From assembly GCF_019973615.1 (NCBI RefSeq), contig NZ_AP024238.1:744001-808000 (forward strand): a stretch of 64,000 nucleotides of DNA, written 5' to 3'. Within the stretch, counting starts at the first letter, position 1. Every line of letters begins with the position of its first letter. Of the stretch, positions 9,954-17,385 are shown piece after piece. The translations under genes and the position numbers were made by a program. The notes under the pieces are model-generated. The model worked only from the letters and a program-made list of their open reading frames with translations. It had not been told where the DNA came from and made no database searches. Origin of the DNA: Rhodoferax lithotrophicus (GTDB taxonomy: Bacteria; Pseudomonadota; Gammaproteobacteria; Burkholderiales; Burkholderiaceae_C).

Positions 9954-11390
9954 CTACCCCTCGTCATAAAACCGAATCGCATTACGACCGGCTTCCTTGG
10001 CTTGGTACATGGCGGCATCAGCCCATTTAAAAATCTCTTCCGGGTTGGCTTGCTGGCCCAGGTAAATTACCGCGCCGATGCTGGCCGAAGAACGATGGGC
10101 CACCGTCTCAGGTGTTTGTGACGGATGTTTTACCTTAAGCAGATAGGGGGCTGACAGGCAGATACGAATTTTCTCGGCGACAACACCTGCCTGCTCCATC
10201 GCTTCCGGCCGGTTTGCACTGAGGTCGCTTATCAGCACCACAAACTCATCTCCGCCGAAGCGTGCCACAGTGTCGATTTCGCGCACACAGCTCTTCAATC
10301 GATGGGCGGCTTCGATCAACAACAAATCACCTACCAGATGCCCGTGTGCGTCATTGAGCGGCTTGAAGTTGTCCAGATCAAGCACCATCAGCGCACAATG
10401 ACTATCTTTACGCTGGCTAGCGACGATGGATTGATTCAAACGGTCGCCCAGCAGGCGACGGTTGGGTAGTTTGGTCAGCGGGTCATAAAACGCGAGTTCC
10501 CGCACCTGATCTTCGAGTTGTCGGCGTTCAGTGGTTTCCCTGGTGATTCCGTGGTAGCCGGTAATTACTCCATTTGCATCGCGCACCGGTCTGGATTGCA
10601 CCTCGCCCCACAGCAGCCGCCCGTCCTTGCAGCGATGCTGCACCTCGAAGGTTATAGATTCATCCGCCTTGCCGTCCAGCTCGGCCTGTCGTCTCTGTGC
10701 CATTATTTGTAGAACGGTCGCAATACCCTCTTCGGTCAACATTTCAAACATGTGTCGCCCCAGCACCTCGTCGGCCCTGTAGCCGCGCAGCCGCTGGTCA
10801 ACAGGGCTGATGTAGGTCATGTGCAGACTGCTATCAGCTTTCCAGACTACATCGGCTACATCTTCGGTCAGCAGAATGAAATGCGCCTCATGATCACTGA
10901 TTGTTTTAGCAACCAGGCTGCGCTCAATAGCCATGCTAGCGAGTTGCCCATCAAGCTGCGCCTGCAATTGCGCATTGATCCGGCAGTGATCGGCTTCGCG
11001 CCGTTTTTCCTCCGAGATATCGCTAAAAGTGCCTGCAAGCCCGAGCAAACCTGGTGCCAAATCGACCTGGGCACCACGAAACGCAAGGCAAGCGGGTCTG
11101 CCATCGCTACCAATTAATTGAAGATCCACCTGAAATGACAAATGGTTGGCCGTGGCCTGATCGAGAACCGCTTGAAGACGTTCACGACCATCATTGCCCA
11201 AGGCTTGCATAAAAGAGGCCCAAGCATTAACAGGACTCCCGGTAATGCTGGCCAGAAGCCCCTGCGAAGCCTCGGGCAGAAAAATCGCCCGCTCTGCCGG
11301 ATCATATTCCCAATAGCCGATGCCGCCGATTCGCTGGATGATGTCCAGTTGCCTACCTTCAACGCTCTCAGTGCAGTTATTTGATTTCAC
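9954..11390 (-). CDS. PAS-PAS-GGDEF diguanylate cyclase
   Basis: A 478-residue soluble protein with no membrane segment. Residues ~15-130 and ~165-295 look like two PAS domains, each ending in a PAC-like segment (GTFSDISEEKRR; GYHGITRETTERRQ). Residues ~300-475 are a GGDEF domain with an intact active site GGDEF at 379-383 and a product-inhibition motif REID at 370-373, so it should make cyclic di-GMP and be feedback-controlled. The first domain may bind a ligand or cofactor; none can be named. It is a single gene between the nif and draTG regions on the minus strand; its link with nitrogen fixation is positional only. Confidence 0.92.
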   Translation of the reverse strand: MKSNNCTESVEGRQLDIIQRIGGIGYWEYDPAERAIFLPEASQGLLASITGSPVNAWASFMQALGNDGRERLQAVLDQATANHLSFQVDLQLIGSDGRPACLAFRGAQVDLAPGLLGLAGTFSDISEEKRREADHCRINAQLQAQLDGQLASMAIERSLVAKTISDHEAHFILLTEDVADVVWKADSSLHMTYISPVDQRLRGYRADEVLGRHMFEMLTEEGIATVLQIMAQRRQAELDGKADESITFEVQHRCKDGRLLWGEVQSRPVRDANGVITGYHGITRETTERRQLEDQVRELAFYDPLTKLPNRRLLGDRLNQSIVASQRKDSHCALMVLDLDNFKPLNDAHGHLVGDLLLIEAAHRLKSCVREIDTVARFGGDEFVVLISDLSANRPEAMEQAGVVAEKIRICLSAPYLLKVKHPSQTPETVAHRSSASIGAVIYLGQQANPEEIFKWADAAMYQAKEAGRNAIRFYDEG

Positions 11391-11813
11391 GCATTGACCT
11401 CGGGTCGGTTACATCTAGCGGCTGGCGTTTGAAAACGGTTGTGCAGCATTTTTCAATGCAGGTATGAAACTGAAGCAAAGCCTGATTGGCCTCAATCGTT
11501 ATACATGCGTATACCGGCGATTCTGACCGGTTGCGTAACGAGCAAAAGTTGCGCCTCTGAAATTGTATTGCGGGAGTTACTCAGGCCTGCATCTGAATAT
11601 TCGGAAGTTCATAAGGGACGGGGCGTTTACGCGCCGGGTTGATGGCAACTGGCATGCATTAGACCCAACGGGGGCGAATTCAAACTCCTGGAAGTCACGA
11701 GAATTAATATAAATTTAATAGCATCAATCGCAACAAATAAAAGCATCATAGGCCAAAATTGCTTACAAATAAAGTTTGACTTGGCAATGACAGCCAGAAC
11801 CGTTTTGTAACTT
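11391..11813. other. intergenic region between cyclase gene and draTG operon
   Basis: No gene is supported here. It should hold the promoter of the minus-strand cyclase gene (start 11390); no clear -35/-10 pair was found. A repeat copy lies at 11711-11760. The draTG-side regulatory sites begin at 11814. Confidence 0.6.
11711..11760 (+). repeat. dispersed repeat, copy 2 (diverged)
   Basis: AATAGCATCAATCGCAACAA then AAAAGCATCATAGGCCAAAA. It follows the order ATAGC...CGC...AAGC..ATAGGCCAAAA of the family, with more differences than the other copies. Confidence 0.5.
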
Positions 11814-11829
11814 TGTACGCTTCCCGACA
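11814..11829. promoter_or_regulatory. NifA-type UAS of the draTG operon
   Basis: TGTACGCTTCCCGACA is an exact TGT-N10-ACA, about 93 bases before the -24 element at 11922, the same geometry as at nifH. A partial IHF core (TTGATT at 11858-11863, with mismatches in the YAA half) lies between. Confidence 0.7.
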
Positions 11830-11921
11830 AAACTGGGTGAGGTGTCGCAAACATCCCTTGATTCACCCTGGCCAAGACCTGTTTGTGTCGGATTTACCGC
11901 GTCAGCTGCCCGGTTTTGGCC

Positions 11922-11937
11922 TGGTACGGTCATTGCA
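11922..11937 (+). promoter_or_regulatory. sigma-54 promoter of the draTG operon
   Basis: TGGTACGGTCATTGCA fits TGGYACG-N4-TTGCA, with a single C to T change in the -24 box. It predicts a transcript start near 11948, about 40 bases before the first ATG (11990). With the UAS it places the operon under NifA/RpoN control. Confidence 0.8.
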
Positions 11938-11989
11938 GATAGAGGGACAGGCTTCCATTCACTGTTTCAACCACCACAAAGGAATTTTC

Positions 11990-12598
11990 ATGACTGCTAC
12001 CCTCGCTCTGAAAGAGATCGACGACACCGCGCTGGCCCGGCTTGAGAGCGAAGGCCGCTTGCTCAACCCCTTGCACAAAGCCCTGACCGGCGTACCTGGC
12101 CGTGTCGGTTTTCGTGGTGAACTTGCCCTGCGCTTTGCCCCCAAGCTGGCCGACGAAGCCCGTCCGCCGGAACTGTTGTGCCAACAAGCCATGGCTGTGG
12201 CCAATGTGGGTGAGAAGCACCTGCCCTTTTTTGCCGGTTACCTGCTGAGCTTTGAATACCTCAAGGACGTGGCTGAAGTGCTGGGCGACACCCTGAGTGC
12301 CGGTGGCAAATACTTCCTGTTCTGCGACAACATCGACTTGTCGAAAAAATACCAGGTGCCTTACAAGGGCGCGATGTTCTATGTGCTGCCGATTCTTGAG
12401 TCGACCGTGTACAACGAGATGCTGGATCTGCTCTACCTGGAAAAGAACGACCTGAAAAAGAAAGACACCGCCGGCAAGCTCGATGCCGTGGCCAATGCGG
12501 CGCTCAAGTTTGATGTGACCTTTGATGTCATCACCTACGAAGAAGGCCTGGCCTTGATGGGCCCCGTACGCAACCCGAACGAAAATCGCCCTGTGTGA
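11990..12598 (+). CDS. conserved-looking unknown protein, first gene of draTG operon
   Basis: A 202-residue protein without signal peptide or membrane segment. I do not recognise the family. Visible features are a mixed helical N-terminus (LALKEIDDTALARLESEGRL), GKYFLFCDNIDLSKKYQVPY in the middle, and a highly charged segment (EKNDLKKKDTAGKLD) before FDVTFDVITYEEGLALMGPV. The ATG at 11990 is chosen because AAAGGA precedes it at good spacing and it is the first start after the sigma-54 promoter; the frame is open upstream. It ends 10 bases before draT. Position at the head of a NifA-controlled draTG operon suggests a role in nitrogenase regulation or protection. Confidence 0.8.
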   Translation: MTATLALKEIDDTALARLESEGRLLNPLHKALTGVPGRVGFRGELALRFAPKLADEARPPELLCQQAMAVANVGEKHLPFFAGYLLSFEYLKDVAEVLGDTLSAGGKYFLFCDNIDLSKKYQVPYKGAMFYVLPILESTVYNEMLDLLYLEKNDLKKKDTAGKLDAVANAALKFDVTFDVITYEEGLALMGPVRNPNENRPV

Positions 12599-12608
12599 TC
12601 CAGCGCTC

Positions 12609-13448
12609 ATGAACGACGAGCTTGACCAGCCAAGCCGCTGGTACGCCACCAACCTGGTGGGCGTGCCCGCACCCTTGCTGGCCAGCACCGCGTTCAACGC
12701 CCATCCCGCACCATTGCACATTGCCGGGGTCTGCGAGTCACACCCGGGCTTGTTCAGCTTGCTGGAAAGCAGCCATGACCTGGTGGAGGCGCATGACATG
12801 TTTGTCCACTACCTCAGCATTGCCTTTGGCTTGCGCAAGCCCGAAGCCCATGAACTCAGCAGCCTGGGCCGGGCCGAGCAGCGGCGCTGGCGCAGCAGTT
12901 GGCGCAAACTGCTGCAAGGCTGGGGCATGGATGCCAATGGCCCGGCGGGTGCCGTCTTAAAGGGCTGGGTCGAGAGCCGTTTTGGCCTGGTACCGAGCTT
13001 TCACAAAGCGCCACTGGCGCGTTTTCCATCCCCGGCCTGGGTGGCTTATCTGCAAGAAAAAGCCGCCAGCCGTTACAACAATAACAACATTCACCAGCAG
13101 CTGGATCTGCTGTTTGAATTCTGCCAATGGGCCTTGCGCCGCTACACACCCTTGCCCACCACTACCCCGCAGCATCTGCGCCTGTGGCGTGGCAGCAACC
13201 GCTGTGAAGAGCAAATCCTGGCCGGAACCCTGCAAAGCCGACATTGCACCGTGCGGCTGAACAATATTGTGTCGTTCAGCTTGTCCCCTGAAGAAGCCTC
13301 CTGTTTTGGCGACTGGGTGTTTGAGGTGCAGGTGCCGATCTGCAAAGTGCTGGTGTTTCCCAATCTGTTGCCCGGCCAGGTGTTGCAGGGGGAGCAGGAA
13401 GTGATTGCGCTGGGTGGCGACTATGAGGTGATGGCACGCTATGAATAA
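12609..13448 (+). CDS. draT: dinitrogenase reductase ADP-ribosyltransferase DraT
   Basis: A 279-residue NAD-dependent ADP-ribosyltransferase that inactivates NifH by modifying one Arg (here Arg102) after ammonium or energy shock. The R-S-E catalytic set is visible: Arg194 in LWRGSN, SFS at 222-224, and ExE at 262-264 (GEQEVIALGG). The RLWRGSN ... LNNIVSFS ... YEVMARYE pattern is typical of DraT. It overlaps draG by 8 bases, the usual draT-draG order. PII (GlnB/GlnK) control is expected from the family but no PII gene is in the window. Confidence 0.95.
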   Translation: MNDELDQPSRWYATNLVGVPAPLLASTAFNAHPAPLHIAGVCESHPGLFSLLESSHDLVEAHDMFVHYLSIAFGLRKPEAHELSSLGRAEQRRWRSSWRKLLQGWGMDANGPAGAVLKGWVESRFGLVPSFHKAPLARFPSPAWVAYLQEKAASRYNNNNIHQQLDLLFEFCQWALRRYTPLPTTTPQHLRLWRGSNRCEEQILAGTLQSRHCTVRLNNIVSFSLSPEEASCFGDWVFEVQVPICKVLVFPNLLPGQVLQGEQEVIALGGDYEVMARYE

Positions 13449-14370
13449 CTTGTACGACCGCGCCCTGGGAGCCTACCTGGGGTTTGCCATTGGAGATGCG
13501 CTGGGTGCCACGGTGGAATTCATGCGCCCGCGCGAGATTGCTGCCCGCTATGGCGTACACCGCGACATCATTGGCGGTGGCTGGCTCCGGCTGGCACGTG
13601 GCCAGGTGACCGACGACACCACCATGAGCCTGGCCCTGGGGGATGCCCTGTTGCAAGGCGGCAGCCAGGCCCTTCGCCAGCATGCCCAGGGTGACGACAC
13701 ACTGATTCGCCACATCGGTGATGCGTATGTGCGCTGGTTCAAAAGCAAACCGGTGGACTGTGGCAACACCTGCCGCCGTGGCATTACGCGTTATCTGCGC
13801 GAAGGCACGCTCGAAGGGGCTTACAGCCCGGGTGATGGTGGCAACGGTGCACTGATGCGCAACCTGCCCGCCGTGCTGGCCACGCTGGGAGATGATGCGG
13901 CGTTGGAGCGCCTGTCCATTGCTCAGGCGCATCTGACCCACCACCACCCGCTGTCTGATGCCGCCACCTTGGGCCTGGGGCGGCTGCTGGTGGCATTGCT
14001 CAACGGCATGAGCCACGCGGCCTGCCAGCAGTGGGCGGTGCAATGGGTCACGGACAACCCGGCTTTTCAGTTTACGCCGTACCGCGGCTACGCCACTGCC
14101 TATGTGGTGGACACGGTACAAACCGTGCTGCATTACCTGACGTTGCACAACGACTTTGAGGCCGCGCTGATTGCCACCGTCAACCAGGGTGACGATGCCG
14201 ACACCACCGGTGCGTTGGTCGGCATGCTCGCAGGGGCCCAATGCGGCGCAGCCAAACTGCCCCAGCACTGGTTGCGTCGGCTGCAACCTGCTACTGTTCA
14301 GGCCATCACCACGCAGACCAGCGGCCTGTTGGCCCTGACGCAGAGTGTCAAGGAGTCCGGCCATGCCTGA
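13441..14370 (+). CDS. draG: dinitrogenase reductase activating ADP-ribosylglycohydrolase DraG
   Basis: A 309-residue ADP-ribosylglycohydrolase that removes ADP-ribose from NifH and restores activity. The binuclear metal residues are visible in TDDTT (57-61) and QGDDADTTGALVG near residue 240, with GDALGATVEF near the start and DGGNGALMRNLP in the middle. The length matches the family. It overlaps draT at its start and the tandem nitroreductase gene at its end by 8 bases each, so these are tightly coupled. Confidence 0.96.
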   Translation: MNNLYDRALGAYLGFAIGDALGATVEFMRPREIAARYGVHRDIIGGGWLRLARGQVTDDTTMSLALGDALLQGGSQALRQHAQGDDTLIRHIGDAYVRWFKSKPVDCGNTCRRGITRYLREGTLEGAYSPGDGGNGALMRNLPAVLATLGDDAALERLSIAQAHLTHHHPLSDAATLGLGRLLVALLNGMSHAACQQWAVQWVTDNPAFQFTPYRGYATAYVVDTVQTVLHYLTLHNDFEAALIATVNQGDDADTTGALVGMLAGAQCGAAKLPQHWLRRLQPATVQAITTQTSGLLALTQSVKESGHA

Positions 14371-16039
14371 AACCACCCCTGGCGAGTGCCCTATGGCCAC
14401 CGTCCAGTCTTACCACGAGCGCACCAAACACCAGCTCACAGCCTATGCCGCTGGCCCTGACACGCTGGACTGGGATGCCCAGCCCGACCCGTTTCGCCGC
14501 TACGTGGGTGCACCTCTGACGGCGCTTGCCCTCCAGGCTGACGAGTTGACCACGCCCTGGGCCGATCTGTTTGAGCCCGGCCGTGTGCCACCCCACCCGA
14601 TGAACCTTGAGGCCATCGGCCTGTTGTTTGAATTGAGCTTTGCGCTGTCGGCCTGGAAACAATATGGCCCGGATCGCTGGGCGCTGCGGGTCAACCCCTC
14701 CAGCGGCAACCTGCACCCCACGGAAGCCTGGTTGCTGTGCCAGGGGGTGACCGGTGTGGTCGACGGCGTGCACCACTACGCCCCGCGTGAACATGCGCTG
14801 GAGCTGCGTGCCAGCGTCACGCCGGTCAGCCAAGCCAGCCCCCGTGTCCTGCTGGCCCTCACCAGCATCCTGTGGCGAGAGGCCTGGAAATACGGCGAAC
14901 GTGCTTTTCGCTACTGCCAGCTCGATGTCGGCCACGCCATCGGTGCGCTGCGCTACGCCGCCGCCGCGCTGGGTTGGCAGGTGCAGGCGGTGGCGTGTAC
15001 CAGCGCCGAGTTGGCCAGCCTGCTGGGGCTGGATCGCACGGCAGACTTCGACCAGGCCGAACGCGAAGAGCCCGAGCTGCTGTTTGAAATCCTGCCCGGC
15101 CCCTGCGCCACTGAGCAAACCCGCCCACTCGACTGGCCCACCCCCGTCACTTGGCACGGCAGCCCCAACCGCCTGGATCGCCACCCCATGTACCGCTGGC
15201 CAGTCATCGACGAGGTGGCAGTGGCAAGTCGAATAAATGCTATTGATTCAGTAGCTGCTTGCGCATTATCCATAAGCACTAGAGGCCAAAAACACCATGA
15301 AAAACAGGCCAAAACACCTGTTTTTTCCGAAATTTTGCCGCGCAGCAGCCAAAACGCCGCCATCTTGATCCGCCAGCGCCGCAGCGCCCAACGTTTTGAG
15401 GCCCGTGCCCGCATGCCGCAGGAACAGCTCTGGCTGCTGCTGCGGGCGCTGCACCCGGCGCAGATTCCCTTTGATGCCGGGCCAGCCCAGCCCCAGGTGC
15501 ATGTGCTGCTGTTCGCCCACCGGGTGGATGGCCTGACACCCGGGGCCTACCTGCTGCCGCGCAGTCTGGCCGGGGCCACTGTGCTGCGCCAAGCCTTGCC
15601 CGCAGAACTGACGCTGCACCCCGTGCCCGGCGCCCCAGCCGATGCCCCGCTGCTGTGTGTCAGCGAAAACCCGGCCTTGGCCGGTACCCTGCGCACCCTG
15701 AACTGCCACCAGGCGCTGGGCTCCGATGCCATTCTGGGCTTTGCCCTGCTGGCCGAATTCAACCCGCTGCCTGACCCTGCCGCCTACCGTGCACGCTTTC
15801 AAGAGGCGGGGTTGATCGGCCAAGTGTTGTACCTGGAGGCAGAAGCCCTGGGCCTGCGTGGCACCGGCATCGGCTGCTTTTTTGACGATGCCCTGCACCA
15901 GATGCTGGGTCTGCCAGAGCTCGCCGCCAGCGCACCGCTGCAATCTGTCTACCACTTCACCGTTGGTGTGCCTTGGCTTGATGCCCGCATCACCACCGAG
16001 CCACCTTATGCCCACCTGTCGCCAGACAGAAAGAATTGA
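14363..16039 (+). CDS. tandem nitroreductase-domain (SagB-type) protein
   Basis: A 558-residue protein with two nitroreductase-like FMN domains: an N-terminal one (~40-290; RVNPSSGNLHPTEAWLL and LDVGHAIGALRYAAAALGW) and a C-terminal one (~330-545; IRQRRSAQRFE and ALGLRGTGIGCFFDD). This resembles SagB-type dehydrogenases, which oxidise azoline rings in peptide natural products, but no YcaO or peptide precursor gene is seen, so another redox role is more likely. AGGAG 12-8 bases before the ATG at 14363 supports that start, which overlaps draG. The interdomain linker (codons at ~15231-15292) is encoded by a copy of the dispersed repeat. Substrate unknown. Confidence 0.85.
   Translation: MPETTPGECPMATVQSYHERTKHQLTAYAAGPDTLDWDAQPDPFRRYVGAPLTALALQADELTTPWADLFEPGRVPPHPMNLEAIGLLFELSFALSAWKQYGPDRWALRVNPSSGNLHPTEAWLLCQGVTGVVDGVHHYAPREHALELRASVTPVSQASPRVLLALTSILWREAWKYGERAFRYCQLDVGHAIGALRYAAAALGWQVQAVACTSAELASLLGLDRTADFDQAEREEPELLFEILPGPCATEQTRPLDWPTPVTWHGSPNRLDRHPMYRWPVIDEVAVASRINAIDSVAACALSISTRGQKHHEKQAKTPVFSEILPRSSQNAAILIRQRRSAQRFEARARMPQEQLWLLLRALHPAQIPFDAGPAQPQVHVLLFAHRVDGLTPGAYLLPRSLAGATVLRQALPAELTLHPVPGAPADAPLLCVSENPALAGTLRTLNCHQALGSDAILGFALLAEFNPLPDPAAYRARFQEAGLIGQVLYLEAEALGLRGTGIGCFFDDALHQMLGLPELAASAPLQSVYHFTVGVPWLDARITTEPPYAHLSPDRKN
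15231..15292 (+). repeat. dispersed repeat, copy 3, inside the nitroreductase gene
   Basis: AATGCTATTGATTCAGTAGC, then TGCTTGCGC, then AAGCACTAGAGGCCAAAAA. This is a clear copy of the family in the plus orientation. It is read in frame as the linker between the two nitroreductase domains (residues NAIDSVAACALSISTRGQK), without stop or frameshift. Confidence 0.75.
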
Positions 16040-16041
16040 AC

Positions 16042-16533
16042 ATGGCTGAAACAAGCTCCAAACACATCCCCCTTGCGCTGGCCAGCTGGCTGAGTGCCGA
16101 AGGCTTTGATCCCACCCGGCCCGAGGCCCCTGGCCCGCATGGCAATACCCCTCTGATGCACGCCGCCTGGCGTGGGGCAGGGGATATGGTGAAGGTGCTA
16201 CTGCAGCTGGGCGTGCCGCTGGATGCGCTCAACCACGATGGCAACAACGCCCTGTGGCTGGCCTGTGTCCACGGTGAGCCGCAGCTGATTCGCCAACTGG
16301 TGGCGGCGGGTGTGCCCATTGACCATGCCAATCGGGTGCAAGCGACTGCGCTGATGTATGGCGCATCGTCGGGCAAACACACTGTGGTGGCCACGCTGCT
16401 GGATCTGGGTGCCAATCCGCACCTGCTGTCGCAAGACGACTTCAGTGCGCTGGACATGGCTGCCAGCGTGGAGTGCCTGAAGCTGCTACGTGCGGCCACC
16501 TGCCGCCAGGCCGAACTGTCTACCGTTCATTGA
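16042..16533 (+). CDS. ankyrin-repeat protein
   Basis: A 163-residue protein made of about three ankyrin repeats: HGNTPLMHAAWRGAGDMVKV, DGNNALWLACVHGEPQLIRQ and QATALMYGASSGKHTVVATL, with a degenerate fourth (DDFSALDMAASVECLKLL). These form a protein-binding scaffold. The start ATG at 16042 follows the previous stop by two bases; a TTG two codons upstream overlaps that stop and is less likely. It sits within the NifA-type operon between the nitroreductase and the ArsC-like gene. It probably docks to another product of the operon; the partner cannot be named. Confidence 0.85.
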   Translation: MAETSSKHIPLALASWLSAEGFDPTRPEAPGPHGNTPLMHAAWRGAGDMVKVLLQLGVPLDALNHDGNNALWLACVHGEPQLIRQLVAAGVPIDHANRVQATALMYGASSGKHTVVATLLDLGANPHLLSQDDFSALDMAASVECLKLLRAATCRQAELSTVH

Positions 16534-16544
16534 GAGGCTGTTGT

Positions 16545-16973
16545 ATGACCCATCTTGTCTTTTTTGAAAAACCCGGCTGTGGCGGCAATGCCCGCCAGCG
16601 GGCCGCCCTTGTTGCCGCTGGTCACACGCTGGAGCAGCGCAACCTGCTCACCGCCCATTGGACGGCGCAGAGCCTGCTGGCTTTTCTGGCCCCGCTGCCT
16701 GTGCCAGACTGGTTCAACCGCGCCGCGCCGCGTATCAAAAGTGGTGAAGTCCAGCCCGACATGCTGGAGCGTGATGCGGCGCTGGCTTTATTGATGGCCG
16801 AGCCGCTGTTGATCCGTCGCCCACTGATGCAGCGCACTGACAACGGCACACGCCATGTTGGCTTTGATACCGCGGCGGTGGATGCCTGGGTAGGCCTTGG
16901 CACGAACCCTGCATCTCCCCGCACACTGGAAGGCTGCGCCTCACCGACCGAGCGCTGTGCCGACCCTGCTTGA
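16545..16973 (+). CDS. ArsC/Spx-like nitrogenase-associated protein
   Basis: A 142-residue thioredoxin-fold protein of the ArsC family. FFEKPGCGGNARQRAALVAAGH carries the Cys near residue 12 with the GxxNxRQ helix; RNLLTAHWTAQSLLAFL and DWFNRAAPRIKSGEV follow as in the nitrogenase-associated (NifO-like) branch. Arsenate reductases have CxxS and three Arg; here the pattern CGGN suggests no arsenate activity. GAGAGG precedes the ATG at 16545; the frame is open upstream. NifO-type proteins affect nitrate or molybdenum use during fixation in Azotobacter, but the reaction is not known. It is in the draTG operon. Confidence 0.85.
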   Translation: MTHLVFFEKPGCGGNARQRAALVAAGHTLEQRNLLTAHWTAQSLLAFLAPLPVPDWFNRAAPRIKSGEVQPDMLERDAALALLMAEPLLIRRPLMQRTDNGTRHVGFDTAAVDAWVGLGTNPASPRTLEGCASPTERCADPA

Positions 16974-16991
16974 ATCCCCCAGGAGATCACC

Positions 16992-17243
16992 ATGCCCATT
17001 TACGACTACAACTGCAAAGCCTGCGGCCACCCTTTTGAGACGCTGGTGCGCTCGGACACCGTTCCCACCTGCCCGAAATGCGGTAGCACCGAGCTGGAAA
17101 AATGCGTTTCGCCCCTGGCCCCGGCCGGCAAGATCGAAGCCATTCGTATGGCGCACCGCCGCGTCGCCGCCGCGCAAGGGCACTTTGACCACTACAGCCC
17201 GTCTGACAAGGCCAAGCTGCTGCAGGGCAAGAAGAACATCTGA
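16992..17243 (+). CDS. FmdB-family zinc-ribbon protein
   Basis: An 83-residue protein beginning MPIYDYNCKACGHPFE, with CKACG and CPKCGS forming a zinc ribbon, then a basic tail. This matches the FmdB regulatory-protein family. AGGAG precedes the ATG. It is the last gene of the draTG operon, 18 bases after the ArsC-like gene. The family name comes from a formamidase regulator; nothing here shows DNA binding. After it, 17244-17385 holds no clear terminator. Confidence 0.88.
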   Translation: MPIYDYNCKACGHPFETLVRSDTVPTCPKCGSTELEKCVSPLAPAGKIEAIRMAHRRVAAAQGHFDHYSPSDKAKLLQGKKNI

Positions 17244-17385
17244 TTGCTGCTGGCCAGTTTTGTGAAACAGATACGGGAGTTGTTGTAAGACTGTGGTGAT
17301 ACCACCGGGTTGGCCTGGCTGGATCAGCTGGAGAACGAGTGTTTTTGAGACTCCTTACGATAGAAATCAACATTTTCGACCGTGA

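Noticed and set aside
11491..11522. Possible ModE box upstream of the diguanylate cyclase gene
   Set aside because: Only the left half (ATCGTTATA) fits; the right half does not match at the 9-6-9 spacing.
14363..16039. Reading this gene as part of a thiazole/oxazole peptide cluster
   Set aside because: SagB-like similarity alone; no YcaO, SagC, precursor peptide or export gene nearby.
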